The position numbers were made by a program, and so were the translations under genes. DNA of 55,414 bases from an uncultured Clostridia bacterium (GTDB lineage: Bacteria; Bacillota; Clostridia; TANB77; CAG-508): positions 1 to 55,414 of the forward strand of contig CANRNW010000006.1 of the NCBI GenBank assembly GCA_947632145.1, given 5' to 3'. Positions 44,001-51,503 of this stretch are shown here, one piece after another (the stretch's first letter is position 1; each line of letters starts with the position of its first letter). The notes below the pieces were generated by a model, which was not told where the DNA came from, searched no databases, and saw only the letters and a list, made by a program, of their open reading frames with translations.

Positions 44001-47000
44001 TAAGAAGACAATCAGCAAATGTAGCAATAGATGGAATAACAGTAAATGCAGGAGGAAGAACTACAAAAGATACAGTAGAACCTTATGAAGCTGAAATAAA
44101 TGTAAATGAAAATCCAGAAATAATTGTAACAACAAACGATTCTAATGCAAAAGTTAGTGCTGTAAAAGTATATAGAAAAGATGATGGAATTAAAGTAGAA
44201 ATTGCAAATGTAAGTGCAATTAAAAACAATACATTTACAATAACTGACTTAGCTAACTTATATACAAATGATGAAACTGAAGATTTAAGCAATGATTTAA
44301 ATAGATATATTGTTGTAGAAATCACAGTTGTAGCAGAAGATACAAATATTAGCAAAACTTATACATTAACATTAGATAGAAGACATATAGAAACAGGAAT
44401 TAACGATATTTCATATACATATGAACAAGATTCTACAGAGGAAGACGCAGAGCCAGGAACAAAAGAGACAAAAACAGGAACAGAAACATTAGATACAAAA
44501 GAAACAAAAGAAATTATTGTAAGTTCAACAACTACAAGTATCAACTTCGCAAAATTTGAACCACTTTGTAAAGAGGCAACAGTAAAAGTAGAAGTAGACG
44601 GAGAAGAAATATCACAAACAGAAGATGGATTTAGTGTAGATCTAGCAGAAACTAGCGGTGAAGGTAATGGACGTATAAGAAATATGGTAATTACAGTAAC
44701 AGCAGAATCTGGAGATACAGCTAAATATAATGTAAGAATAATAAGAATGGCAACTAATGCAAGTCTTGAAAAAGTTTTAGTAAATGGTAAAATAATACCA
44801 ATGAAAGAAAATGATTTGCCAGAAGGAATTTCCGGAATATTTGAGGCAAATGTAAAAGATAGTGATAAACAAGCTTTAATAGAAGCAATATCTGCAAACA
44901 TATATGCAACAGTATCAATAGATGATGAAAAATATACAACAATAGACAATAATAAAACTTATGATGAAACAGGAAGATATGACTTAAGTAAAGAAACTGA
45001 AAGAAAAGTAACAATAACAATTGTTGTAACACCACAAGATGAAACAAAACCTACAAAGACATATCAATTGATATTAACAAGATTATATGATAGTACTATA
45101 TTAGAAAGTGTTAGCGTAAAACCAGCAGTAGAAGGAACAGAAAACGCTGATGCTATAGTAAAGAAGGATAATGCTGAACATAAGCTAGACTTTACACAAA
45201 AAGTACATACAAATTATTATGGAACTATTAGAGAAATTTACTTCAAAGCAGAAAGAATTACTGTTGATACAGATTGGACAAAAGTAAGTATAGGTGATTT
45301 ATTACCAAGCGAATTATCAGAAACAGACTATGAACAACAATATGCTATAACAAGAATAAATGGAGATAATCCATATACTTCTAGCGAATTGTCAAAATAT
45401 GAAGTAGATTCAGAATTTGAAATGCCAGAAGGAACACCAGTATACTTTAAAATAGTAACAACTGCAGAATCTGGAAGCCAAGGAGTATATGTACTAGAAT
45501 TATATAAAAATGCAACAAATACAAACTTAGTATCTATAAAAGTAGATGGAAAACAAGCTGTCTTAGATGAAGAAGATGGAATGTATAAAGTAAATGTAGA
45601 TGTAAGAAAAGATAATCTACCAATTGTAATAACAGGAGAAAACAACTTAAGTAAAAATGAGACAGAAATAATAAATATTACTGCAAATGGAGTAGATATA
45701 ACAAAATTACTTGGACAAAATAAATCTGGAAGCGGAAAAACAGTACAAATTACATTACAAAATATAATAAGCGTTTTAAATGAAAACAAAACATTATGTA
45801 GTGATTTAGACTCAATGGATAACAAAGTAATTACTTTAAAAATATCAGTAGTTCCAGAAGACGAAAGCATCGAACCTAAAGAATATACAGTACAAATAAC
45901 AAGACAACATTCAGATGAAACAATTAAAAACATTGTATTAAATGAAGGTAAGACAGTAACAATAAAAGAAACAGAGTATTCTGCAGAACAAGTTGTTCCA
46001 GCTGCATTTGCTCGTAAATCATATTATTATTCAAGTAGATATGAACAAACAATACAAGTAACATCAGCTTTAGATACAGTAACAATAAATGCAATCAATT
46101 TAACTTGTAAGTATGCAAAAGGAACAATGGTAGTAGATGGTCAAACATATAATTTACCATTAGAAGAACCTGTTGAAGTAAGCTTACCTACTGAGGGATC
46201 AACAAAAACAATTGAAATACATACAGTAGCAGAAGATGGTACTATAAATACAAGCCAAGATCCAAAATACTTAAATATCATAAGATTGTCTTCAGATGAT
46301 ACAATTAGCAGAATAATGACACAAAGAGAATATATAGCTGTAAATAGTAATGGAGTACCTTATGAAAACAACCCAAGATATGAAACATATTCAGATGATA
46401 GAGATGTACAAAAAGAAGAAACATACTATATTCATCAAGATGCAGAAACAACAGTATTAAAAGTATATGCAAATCATGCATCAGCTACAGTAAATATGCA
46501 ACTTGTAGATGTATTAGATAGAGATGATGTTTCTATAAAGAAAGATAGCGATACATTAAATTTAGGATATGTACAAGGAACAAGATCATATCCTTATGGA
46601 GGATATTACTATTACAACATAACAAATACAAGAGTAGCCAAATTTGATACATCTTCTAAAGATGCTAGAACATTTATAATTAAGGTAACAGTACAATCAG
46701 AAGATGCTAAAGACGTTCCACCTACATTAGAAGCATATGTTCCAGCAGAGGAATATATAATAAGAGTAGTAAAACAGGACGATTCAGCAAATATGAGCAA
46801 AGTCGTTGAAATAAGCGGCGAAGATGAAATAAATATACCTATTGATGAAGAAATTGCTCACTATAATTTCGTAGGAGGAAATATATTAGATAAAAATATT
46901 TATACTAAATATATATCTGCTACAAATGATGCAGTACAAACAAAGGTATATGCAGAAAGTAAATTTGCAAAAGTAGAATTATATAATAATGATCCTAGAG

Positions 47001-50000
47001 TTGATACAACTTCAGTACCATTTATACAAGGAGTAGGTACAGTAACATATGACATTGAAACACCAGAGTTATGGACAAGAATTTTTGTAAAAATTACATC
47101 TGAAGATGGATTAACGACTAAAGTATATGAATTATGGTTTGTTAAAAAATCTGAAACTGATGATGTATCAATAAGTGAGTTATACGTTTACGAAAAAGGT
47201 AAAGGTATAGATGAAGAAACTTATCAAGTACAACCAGGAGAAGATGGAAATTACTACATAGAAATTTCAGATAGCATTAAAGAAATAAAAACAAAATTAG
47301 TACCAAATTATAAACTTGCAAATGCTTCTATAAATGGACAACCATTTAAATGGCAAGAATCAACAGAAATTGTTGGTAATTTCAATACTGCAACAATAGA
47401 TGAATTTGGTAGAGTAAAAATTGACTTAAAAGTAAGAATACCAGCAGAACAAAGTACATCAGGTGAAGATGTTGTAGGAACAAAAACATTGTTTATAACT
47501 AGAGTATCTACAAATAATGGAATTGAAAAAATAGAAACAGAAAATTCAGCTGATGAAATTACACCAGGAGATAAACCACAAACAAGTGAATATGGAACTG
47601 AAAATACTTATACAATATTACTAGATGGCGGATTAAGAGATCAAATCGACTTAACTATAGTTCCATTAAGCCCTAAAGCAACAGTAGGATTATACAATTT
47701 AGATGATGACTTAATAATTGAAGAAGAAGGAACTTTAAGTGTACTTGGATTAGATATAAATCCTGATGATGTAACAGTATATAAAGTAAAAGTAGCACCA
47801 CAAGAAGGAGAAGCTAAAGAGTACTATATACAAATTGTTCCAAAATCAAGTCAAGCAGAGTTAGAAAGATTAACTATAGGCGGAAGAGAAATAGAATTAG
47901 AATCAGGAGTTTATGAATATCATATAAGCCATTTAGGACTAGAGGGAATAAAAGATATTTATGCACTTGCAAAAGACAATATTCATGTACATGAAAGTGA
48001 AACAGAATGTGCAACAGTTAAAATATATACAAAAGATAATAAAGACGGATCAGGAGAACAACCTTCAGGTGAAGCAACTTTAAGTGGTGTAGATTTAGAC
48101 CACACAATGTATGTAACAATAACAGTATTATCACCAAATAAATCAAGAACAAACACTTATATAGTTTGGTTAAAAGATGTATCAGACGATAGAACAATAC
48201 AACAAATAACTTATACAGATATTGATGGAACTGTAAAAGAAGCTAATATGTTAGAAACAATCAAAGAAGGATATGAAGGAAGTTACGAAATAGTATTAGA
48301 TTATGATCAAATATCAACTGATATTTCAATAACTGCAACAGATGAACTTTCAAATGTTGTAGTAGATGGAGAAAACAAAAACAGTAATACTGTAACATTC
48401 ACAAAAGATGTTTCATCTATGACAGAAGATATTGTAATAGACATAGAGGTTATAGCTGAAAGCAATAATAGATCAAAATATGAATTGATAATTAAGAAAC
48501 CTACTACAATTACAGGAAAAATTATTACAGAAAATTATCAAAAAGATTATAGTGGTGTAAATATTCAATTTGTTAATACAGAAGATCCAGAAGAAATTAT
48601 CACAGCAGAAACAACAGAAGATGGAACATATAGTGTAGAAATGTCTGCAAATAAGAAATATAATATGATTATAGAAAAAGAAGGATACATAACTTACACA
48701 ATGACCAATATACCTACATCTTATGGTGTAAGAACATATACAGGACACACATACTTAGTAGCAGGAGATGTATATGGAAATGATGGTTACGTAGACTTAA
48801 GAGACCTAACAAAAGTAAATAAATTTGCAAGAAAAAATACAACTGAAGTTGATGATTCTAATATAATCTATGACTTAAACGAAGATGGTCAAATTAACTC
48901 ATTAGATACAGATATTATCTACAAAAACTATAACAAAGAATTAAGCTCTACAGAATATATAAGAATGATAGAAATAAGCGGTGATGTATTAGATGCACTA
49001 GATGGAGATAAGCCACTTGGTAATACAAACATTACATTAAGAGAGAAAAACAAGACAGATGAATATGGTAACTTTGAATATGAGAACCTTCCATTAGGAG
49101 AATATGACTTAATAGTAACTGCTGAAGATGGAACAGTATTAGGACAAAGTACGGTTACTATAATAGAAGGTACAGCTTACTCAATAAAAGATAACATTAT
49201 TACAATTACACCTAATACAATATTATCTAAGATAACAGTTAGAGTAAATGGAACAGGAGCATATATATCAGAATATGGAAAAGCAAGTGAGCAAGACTTT
49301 ACACCTCCAACAATTACTACAGTAGCAGTAAATGTAAAAGAAGATAAGGTTGAATTAACTGCAACAGCAGATGATACAACTTTAGGAGAGTTAGCAAGTA
49401 TTAAATTCTACTATGTAACTGTAAATGAAGATGGTACTCTAAGTGAAAATGAAATTGCAACAGTAACAGACGGAGTAGAAGGAAAAGCTACAGCTACAGC
49501 TAAAGCAAGTTACAAACCAGGCAACCTAGCATTTGATCAAAAATATAAGATTAAAGTAGTAGCAATAGATAAAGGTGGAAATACATCAAATATAACAGAT
49601 ACAACTGAAATAGGAGAAATAACAAAAGAAGGATTAGCTAAAATACTTAACTTAAAGGCAGTAAAAGATGAGAAAGGCAATATAAGTTATATTGAAATAA
49701 CAGATAATGTTATAAGAAACGAAGAAGATTTAATAAAATTAAGTAACAGTGTAAATGCTGATAATAAAGCTGATAGAAAGACTTATGAAGACGAAACAAT
49801 AGTATTAGTAAATGACTTAGATTTATCAACAGAGGAATATGCATCAAGGTTTGCACCAATTGGAAATAGTGCATACAAAAAATTCGCAGGAACATTCATT
49901 GGTTCTGGATTTGATGAGGCTGAAGAAATAGGACATATTATAAAATTAAATATGAATATGGATGGCAACTATGCAGGATTATTTGGTTACACAGATGGTG

Positions 50001-51052
50001 CAACAATTAAGAACATAGGAATTGAAGGAGAAATTAGCACAACAGGCGACTATGTCGGAAGTGTTGTAGGAAAGGCTATAAATACAACAATAGAAAATTG
50101 TTATAATTCAGCAACTATAAAAGGTAATAACTACGTTGGAGGAATTGTAGGACAAGCAGATAAAAAAGCTATAATAAGTAATTGTTACAATTCAGGAAAT
50201 ATAACAGGTGAGACAAATGTCGGAGGAATTGTAGGAAGATTAAATGCTTATAGCGACACAACAATAGAGAATTGCTATAACGTAGGAAAAATTACAGGAA
50301 CAGATTTAGTAGGACAAATAATAGGATGGAGAAACCAAAATGCTGGAACTGTAGCTAATGTAACAAACTGTTACTACATAGATGGAGATAAAGGTATTGG
50401 AAGAACTGGTGATCCACAAGAAGGAGAAGCAGAAATAGCAGATCCAACTATAAAGATAGAAGTAGTAGATATTGATGAATTTGCAAAAAAATTGGGAGAA
50501 GCTTATAAAGCAGACGGTATAATAAATCCTAATTATCCAGTATTACAATGGCAACAACAACCAACAATAAAAACATATTCTAAAATTAGAAGAAAAGATT
50601 CAGATGAAGAAGATAGTGAAGACTTAGTATTACCAGTAAATGAAGAATATACAATCTCATCAGAATTTGGAACTAGAGTACATCCAGTAACAGGTGAAGT
50701 TAGCAAGATGCATTATGGAATAGATATAGCAATAAGCGAAAAATCAGAAGTGTTATCAATTGCAGAAGGAACAGTAACTTTTGCCGGAGAAAACGGAGGA
50801 TATGGATACTGTATAGAAATAGAACACACAATAAATGGTGAAAAAGTATATAGTTTCTATGCACACCTTTCTCAAATAAATGTAGAGGTTGGAGAAACAG
50901 TAGGAGAAGGACAAATTATAGCACTATCTGGTGGAGTTCCAGGAACATTAGGTGCAGGAACATCAACAGGAGCACACTTACACTTTGAAATAAGAACAAA
51001 ATCAGGATCATACTCATCAGCAGTAGACCCAAGAAACTATTTTGAATTCTAA
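29066..51052 (+). CDS. 7328-aa surface protein: six RCC1 propellers, cadherin-like repeats, dockerin, GLUG and C-terminal M23 peptidase
   Basis: A single open frame of 22 kb. An N-terminal hydrophobic segment (about 16-33) exports or anchors it. Residues about 68-3058 are six units, each with seven RCC1-type blades (VWAWGQNNKGQLGNG type) followed by one Big_2-like Ig domain. Residues about 3060-6470 are a long array of cadherin-like beta-sandwich repeats of roughly 100 aa. Then follow a carboxypeptidase-regulatory-like domain (about 6480-6560), a dockerin pair (GDVYGNDGYVDLRD and DLNEDGQINSLD, about 6567-6630), a second regulatory-like domain, an Ig/Fn3-like domain and GLUG repeats (about 6958-7088). 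The C-terminal M23 (LytM-type) domain (about 7190-7328) has His7216 and Asp7220 in HYGID and His7304 and His7306 in HLHFE, so it is probably an active zinc endopeptidase that cuts peptidoglycan cross-links. It has its own promoter and terminator. Binding partners are unknown. Confidence 0.93.
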   Translation: MNNLEQMKKRKQNLSIIIAILIVLNLLLILVFATTTGNKDTGMLTYSGEEVEAPGDEPIEIDGNKDVADVKTGANFTVALDSTGRVWAWGQNNKGQLGNGTLENSVTKQPVLVAEMGKDSYGNDIVIKEEQLSNVKQIAVGEYHAVALTNNNEVYVWGYNYFGQTGSDSIRKELYARKVTGLEGKQVKQIETGANFTLALANGELFGLGDSYNGQLGYYNTLRFTSIRNLEDNKEEKQLSNIKEISAGYRNVLVLKNDGTVWNCGDTTGSDFDFTQITQVTFPEGETIKEIENGNDVSMALANSGKVYTWSLGGNPQEVTLPTKTVPVEGVEEETESVSVQVKEENGIAIVNKTYYIIDTDGDVYSWGQNNIGQMGNGTTSSSVQSTPQQLKFEDENREEKINHKIDKLASSPVAGVNVSGTSNYDTAYAINASGYVLGWGYAGTDITETSYTDGSNTGKLLGDGSRTKADYIGSVSVKAITGNDIVVNVGSTKDLLQMLKDEGYITGGRVNLYKESLEGKVGEALSIKSVNENIATYDQDTGLVKGIKVGTTAAEVATQKNTIYINIKVVNDEDKAFPKIETRNGYTVALKADGTVWAWGYNRLLGIEDTEHTNHNGIIVPTQVQGLENVKDIAIGNNFVLVLKADGKVYAWGQNNYGQIGNGTTTNTNIVNINEGAPELTEVMAYNLVEETNYVKIPVTGANIPVEKATADGTMEYMANGNVYTKVSDDDTDGFKLGENLVIKKDTDGIYYEWDYTNNTFKTKPETVNKIQPKELPSIKEISAGSNNSIALAEDGTVWAWGQNNYSQLGLNSVTSYESLAKQVNLTNLGEETVKQVEAGDLASYMLTKEGNVYACGYSGNYLCGNTNTSYVYIPTRINNLSKITKISAGNNRYVVAIDIKGKAYTWGHYAYRYTSGRPTQIVLQNSKNIIDIEATDDFGAMYIFADGTVGYTTSVYSTTNYISTYSYKNYASETTPVEAEEIKDTILINGGNKNYIIAESDGTVWGNGNNNNGELGDRTSTATASNVLEDITKAYISLNKYEITLKVGEKDSLSATYNYGFNLFKSGSESISMEYTSLNGDIAEVSEDGQITAKKSGKTYIEAKAEDGTTLRVIVNVLSEKEIVTPKVSVGSTHTVALKADGTIWGFGNNSNGELGGNLGSIIEPEVLSVSDKIKDIATGDRYTLMLTTDGKVLAMGSNNYGQLGNNTKRNSTSTVTVQKQTVDADGNISYVDLDNIEKISAIAYTSYALDKDGNMYMWGYNANSYATKVNTYGFKVNNISGNLILTEDGKVWKVTSSTALNFVRDLKDITQISSATYSTGTSYGYNMALDGNGKVYAWINSTNTNNKATGSETTTPKQVEITTAEDEKIVEVQAGIQFAYAISDKGNVYSWGQNSTALGRTDTATIPTKISEDKLSNIESIAATTYGSGYRRAFAVTRTGSVYGFGRNGSNCLIGTGETDAYYYEPKLVGESYAGFIIDGVPTTRLYMNVNDTTGINIQASLLDAFNLRLNTAETTEETDFEWTVFNSDLVSLSGDGDTRKLTSGNIIGEATIVATDKTSGKVAKLFIDVKPTNTEVAPKIETTDNHTISLKADGTVWVWGTNNNGVLGLDSTEYGKTIKEPEQARIAERIMVSEPVLQPTPTPDATQAPDVKEKPIYVDEDGNEYYKEGNNYTNLEGKLVIKKDTDGNFYKWDNVENCYELEDLTNEDGSKIVVTDIATSNNHTLLLTKDGDVYSFGYNNYGQLGYSTSQKSYQCLPKKVSGLKDIVKIATGNNISLALDKYGRLWAFGFSRYTTYNRGYTYHTIINSITPIRIKTLESVDVVDLAQSAIDITNEYVLTKDGDVKALKLYGTSLATGTTIEGIDGKVIKVTRTSGSENNGHTAFLTENGTLYTIGSGKYGQLGNGEVNNSSDRTGNEYTVVQVQNTEGSPLENIRDVYVGETHTIAIDKSGKLYTWGSNTYGELRSTESTATQLVRAYKVEDDERITNAILVSAGNGYSIAVDETGFAYAWGLGTSGQLGNALGVNSRPAVRVGVEGTRLNTNHVTLKPSNTIEINGYNKQLNLIYNPEIRITNVQSKDTKVASASKITGSEAKLNVSGINAGITSVLVNSQDADNNTYTNIIQVTVLPEIAETAEDVELPLDRTLNPMTVSGSSHTLILKSDGTVLAYGDNTYGQLSGTLAYSDRVNVVNFPEGTASIVSVAAGDYFSVALDRDGNVYTWGYNRDGELGLGTTDSAVHNTPTKVPTLRNIVKVVAGSRHCIALDKDGYVYTWGNNTSGCLGTGGTASISTPVQVNNVANVIDIAAGSDHSMVLTSDGNVYTTGKNGSGQLGVEYIVSKRNFEKIDINAKIAFIEAGNKTSFAIDVDRNLWVWGNNADGQLGIGSDETQINIPTKYTNISNIQSVSAGTNHTQIVTTSGELYTAGLNDCGQLGIGESTGKVNTFTKVSKLFGSNVMNSNAGETYSTVIDKDGKVYGFGDYNHGRTDRVSRTKSFEPILISNETSYIDNQDITLNIDSTYELNANGKYKLNVLHKDVAKFTYQSFNEEIAEVSENGFITGKSVGTTLVRITDEDNKVSTAIVKVIPADAIQAPTVEGGDKFAVVTDKYGTAYLFGDKENIIDSNIPKTINDSISFKDIKEGEDFVVGINHDGTVWTLGDNSKGQLGIELDEEYSNVFVRLNSNIIKGINQVDAGNSHAIALDELGTVYVWGDNSKGQLSTDSAMSKVTEPIIIRPSINRVISVSAGGDYSAVVDTEGKVYIIGKAYVIRDGEQVEVNAIQEVKNIDNAVKVAVGKDKTIILTNNGSVYEVANRSEVGSAIATAKITATNRIIVDIATNSDTFMALTSTQELYTWGNNNNGQTGSGTTNLTKISTDTGVFTIGGGKTNTYYINTQGEVMASGLNTSGELGNGTRGNDKASTKEESRTYTKVGNREFAIKELKANGTENIVKAVRVGEDWTVLTGKESIKELVREENQKITLISEAKEFNAFGNIIGNVSDYEFKLSNTDIADLELPSADADYAKVIAKELGKTVLTARNKVTNEENELTIVILDDKKLRVDDIFVVDSNDVKFESQPNTEDLSIDFVIKVEGSEDSGKLNVTLEFESDKIIKVTDGIKEYNIIPPTEGTGWVIDGLDLTKSTQTLTLTLQTESGEEIEYTIVIRKDVNVKVNEEVLAPQEQLNVVVYTKFINPEDEQAKFEITILDSTKKIVLKAKDGREIAKSSDGETILTVDNLEVPEIENEFIIEITDKDGKTEKSVLKILKSSIESITIVDTTNPKGKVTAEKVEGTDGYIYNFNAEIDGSNADEKVTINIINKNVTSIKIDGVDTPVSKAVTFSTEKADEPIEIEITAIDPVTKEQYTEKYNLTIHKIGANTEISKIELQYIDGDTNGLPKDCEFKFDGNNTYSIVLHNPTLDLEDYITFGFKVTLKDPNAYVKQAIRTGLGSQGIGNINSSPDSKADNKNSVSYRIVVTAENGKDTKEYNVVIYKESEDATIKTITTISPLADGTNKRVEAETKDGVIYTGKVIRDKDSYEVEIQLNDSYAAITDIKFVGTEDKLVLIPEKSDSSIGKYTYTIPADMIETDIEITVKAEFSGTPEETYTLQMDYLDDNADFGSIKLGDKILDITEDVLSEEIKANDSDMLYVKADSEYATIEIYDVDPSTPGAKPIASGEGEVTIDTLGINKGTEKTVYIKVISEDEQNTTTKQLTVKRLSDNTNIKSVIFTVGDASKEVTYVPGDVIEISDKYISNATNVKVTLEDTNATALVEGTDNTVGAVIDLLSQDTINVEVTAEDGTKFTHTIKIKVLSSSTEITKQIKENGIVLKSDDDFVQDTHNENAYSVEVRNTGDDVDLSITPNSDKAKVRLAIVSVDDVAVAEKTYVVDNKIAVNSAKVTVVEVEVTAEDGTQTVYTITVVPEDPSLAGVKVKGSSDTTEKTLTADELKAMEATVRVHPNSNKATITLTPSAGCVFKEVSAITNPNMTTEDGDDLQGNYNGSISSSYTTITVDLLDSSISDTTKTIITIKTDNGKVETLNLDIVRGSIEATLESVTIKGTTTSETVITKYDRSITESASIDSEDTLYNIIPKPANGGTYKLYKISDENTDPLNSVNLNGEEEITAASEIALSTKEQRFIIVVTAEFGGAEKRYEFKARKVNNDTSIKDFKVTANCTQGEEERHLADFGEFDKDGNINIYVPKGTSNVNISELVLSNEFAKAEWRKDTEVIYTDALQDGANMEFILPTGQVYIKVTTETGIEKEYCLNIKVALEDTSLTDMKLDDTTEVPEKAIEIKNNTDTQREATITEETKSARLTATSDGFISIRITEVNGHAINETIATEKAKVYSNALELLFDRDYKYMDAEGSEQTILADSVNEVKIVTTITSPAYKLYPDYYDAETGIKEYELTIKRLVSDTNIIITIDNDEDRIIDTKEVPCDKTIIEDGRTVYVYNIRVPSTQEKLVINNVKTHNENATISHKKVGNNIYSEEEPYSVEFAKIDKASITENFIVRNALGTEVVYRLIVTKSSANDEITTLQLNGKTIEDTNKDDTYETVLLSPVDELNLKLQGLDEEAKVEIAFKGINDETVSVTVGSFNPVDNDVTADLMEKLQEILTAKDIAIEDLNKISISIKVQPKDDKLNPREYTLNIDVVKPNLISINGLNKAGDIKADAQLTASDFEYNPETKAFETDAIAVSSDTTSILLNEITCKEGTVITDEKGTVITEITIEILADGTGKAIINTQLDDVEQQYIVNVRLRSTDTSIKSLSSNEKTTYEKDEETKAYVLEIPSNVDPVVSIIFNDANAHIISAEPMLDTAKAEVDSDNNTFTISNIKEDNHVDPGAIEKDIFVTITVQAEDGNKAEHIVLLSRKHVETGLGSVTVQEDFVGQKDDNKNKVNFTSTDVINRTISSSDNGITIVSAEAVCSEATVYVINDAGEKTEIGEDGVHIDIEQNSSKAITIVVVSEYGNEKTYTLNVRRQSANVAIDGITVNAGGRTTKDTVEPYEAEINVNENPEIIVTTNDSNAKVSAVKVYRKDDGIKVEIANVSAIKNNTFTITDLANLYTNDETEDLSNDLNRYIVVEITVVAEDTNISKTYTLTLDRRHIETGINDISYTYEQDSTEEDAEPGTKETKTGTETLDTKETKEIIVSSTTTSINFAKFEPLCKEATVKVEVDGEEISQTEDGFSVDLAETSGEGNGRIRNMVITVTAESGDTAKYNVRIIRMATNASLEKVLVNGKIIPMKENDLPEGISGIFEANVKDSDKQALIEAISANIYATVSIDDEKYTTIDNNKTYDETGRYDLSKETERKVTITIVVTPQDETKPTKTYQLILTRLYDSTILESVSVKPAVEGTENADAIVKKDNAEHKLDFTQKVHTNYYGTIREIYFKAERITVDTDWTKVSIGDLLPSELSETDYEQQYAITRINGDNPYTSSELSKYEVDSEFEMPEGTPVYFKIVTTAESGSQGVYVLELYKNATNTNLVSIKVDGKQAVLDEEDGMYKVNVDVRKDNLPIVITGENNLSKNETEIINITANGVDITKLLGQNKSGSGKTVQITLQNIISVLNENKTLCSDLDSMDNKVITLKISVVPEDESIEPKEYTVQITRQHSDETIKNIVLNEGKTVTIKETEYSAEQVVPAAFARKSYYYSSRYEQTIQVTSALDTVTINAINLTCKYAKGTMVVDGQTYNLPLEEPVEVSLPTEGSTKTIEIHTVAEDGTINTSQDPKYLNIIRLSSDDTISRIMTQREYIAVNSNGVPYENNPRYETYSDDRDVQKEETYYIHQDAETTVLKVYANHASATVNMQLVDVLDRDDVSIKKDSDTLNLGYVQGTRSYPYGGYYYYNITNTRVAKFDTSSKDARTFIIKVTVQSEDAKDVPPTLEAYVPAEEYIIRVVKQDDSANMSKVVEISGEDEINIPIDEEIAHYNFVGGNILDKNIYTKYISATNDAVQTKVYAESKFAKVELYNNDPRVDTTSVPFIQGVGTVTYDIETPELWTRIFVKITSEDGLTTKVYELWFVKKSETDDVSISELYVYEKGKGIDEETYQVQPGEDGNYYIEISDSIKEIKTKLVPNYKLANASINGQPFKWQESTEIVGNFNTATIDEFGRVKIDLKVRIPAEQSTSGEDVVGTKTLFITRVSTNNGIEKIETENSADEITPGDKPQTSEYGTENTYTILLDGGLRDQIDLTIVPLSPKATVGLYNLDDDLIIEEEGTLSVLGLDINPDDVTVYKVKVAPQEGEAKEYYIQIVPKSSQAELERLTIGGREIELESGVYEYHISHLGLEGIKDIYALAKDNIHVHESETECATVKIYTKDNKDGSGEQPSGEATLSGVDLDHTMYVTITVLSPNKSRTNTYIVWLKDVSDDRTIQQITYTDIDGTVKEANMLETIKEGYEGSYEIVLDYDQISTDISITATDELSNVVVDGENKNSNTVTFTKDVSSMTEDIVIDIEVIAESNNRSKYELIIKKPTTITGKIITENYQKDYSGVNIQFVNTEDPEEIITAETTEDGTYSVEMSANKKYNMIIEKEGYITYTMTNIPTSYGVRTYTGHTYLVAGDVYGNDGYVDLRDLTKVNKFARKNTTEVDDSNIIYDLNEDGQINSLDTDIIYKNYNKELSSTEYIRMIEISGDVLDALDGDKPLGNTNITLREKNKTDEYGNFEYENLPLGEYDLIVTAEDGTVLGQSTVTIIEGTAYSIKDNIITITPNTILSKITVRVNGTGAYISEYGKASEQDFTPPTITTVAVNVKEDKVELTATADDTTLGELASIKFYYVTVNEDGTLSENEIATVTDGVEGKATATAKASYKPGNLAFDQKYKIKVVAIDKGGNTSNITDTTEIGEITKEGLAKILNLKAVKDEKGNISYIEITDNVIRNEEDLIKLSNSVNADNKADRKTYEDETIVLVNDLDLSTEEYASRFAPIGNSAYKKFAGTFIGSGFDEAEEIGHIIKLNMNMDGNYAGLFGYTDGATIKNIGIEGEISTTGDYVGSVVGKAINTTIENCYNSATIKGNNYVGGIVGQADKKAIISNCYNSGNITGETNVGGIVGRLNAYSDTTIENCYNVGKITGTDLVGQIIGWRNQNAGTVANVTNCYYIDGDKGIGRTGDPQEGEAEIADPTIKIEVVDIDEFAKKLGEAYKADGIINPNYPVLQWQQQPTIKTYSKIRRKDSDEEDSEDLVLPVNEEYTISSEFGTRVHPVTGEVSKMHYGIDIAISEKSEVLSIAEGTVTFAGENGGYGYCIEIEHTINGEKVYSFYAHLSQINVEVGETVGEGQIIALSGGVPGTLGAGTSTGAHLHFEIRTKSGSYSSAVDPRNYFEF

Positions 51053-51064
51053 TATAATATACAA

Positions 51065-51099
51065 AAAGAGAATGTGCAAAAGCACATTCTCTTTGTTTT
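51065..51099 (+). terminator. Rho-independent terminator of the giant gene
   Basis: A 13-bp perfect stem, AAAGAGAATGTGC (51065-51077) and GCACATTCTCTTT (51082-51094), around the loop AAAA, then GTTTTG. It starts 12 nt after the stop codon. Confidence 0.9.
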
Positions 51100-51503
51100 G
51101 ATATCTTTTCCTTCATCTTAATAAAAATTCCTACAATCGCAACGACTTCTAATAAAACTATACTTGTGTTAGATAATTTGAAAATATTATAAATACTAAA
51201 ATTAAGTAACCTATAACCAAAAATAAAATTTCCTCAGCAATAACAAATTACTATTTATTTGGTTAAAGTATAACAAAAAAAGTAAAATATTAAAGATTAA
51301 AACAATAAAAGAAAATAATATTAAATGAATTATTTTGCTATAAATTAAAAAGTTCATCTAATAGATAGATATTTAATAGATTATAATACAGTAAGTATAA
51401 TGATTGTGACAGATTAACATTAGCTTTGTGATAAGCAAAAGCAAATTAAAAATTATATGTTTAATAGTTTAAAAATTACTTAATTTAGATAAGACATTAA
51501 AGC
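51100..51503. other. Intergenic stretch without a supported gene
   Basis: About 400 A+T-rich bases between the terminator of the giant gene and the end of the XRE gene. On the minus strand 51116-51232 reads through as a short hydrophobic peptide without a start codon (it includes VLLEVVAIVGIFIKMKEK). This could be a remnant of a membrane-protein gene but is too weak to call. No convincing terminator for the XRE gene was found; a weak AGCTTT/AAAGC pairing lies near 51424-51446. Confidence 0.4.

Noticed and set aside
29066-51052. Eukaryotic contamination because of RCC1 and cadherin-like domains
   Set aside because: Bacterial SD, promoter and terminator are present, there are no introns, and dockerin, GLUG, M23 and Big_2 modules are bacterial. 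Codon use matches the neighbours.
51053-51240. Short membrane peptide on the minus strand downstream of the giant gene
   Set aside because: There is no ATG with an SD, and the frame runs into the terminator and the 3' end of the giant gene. It is noted only as a possible remnant.
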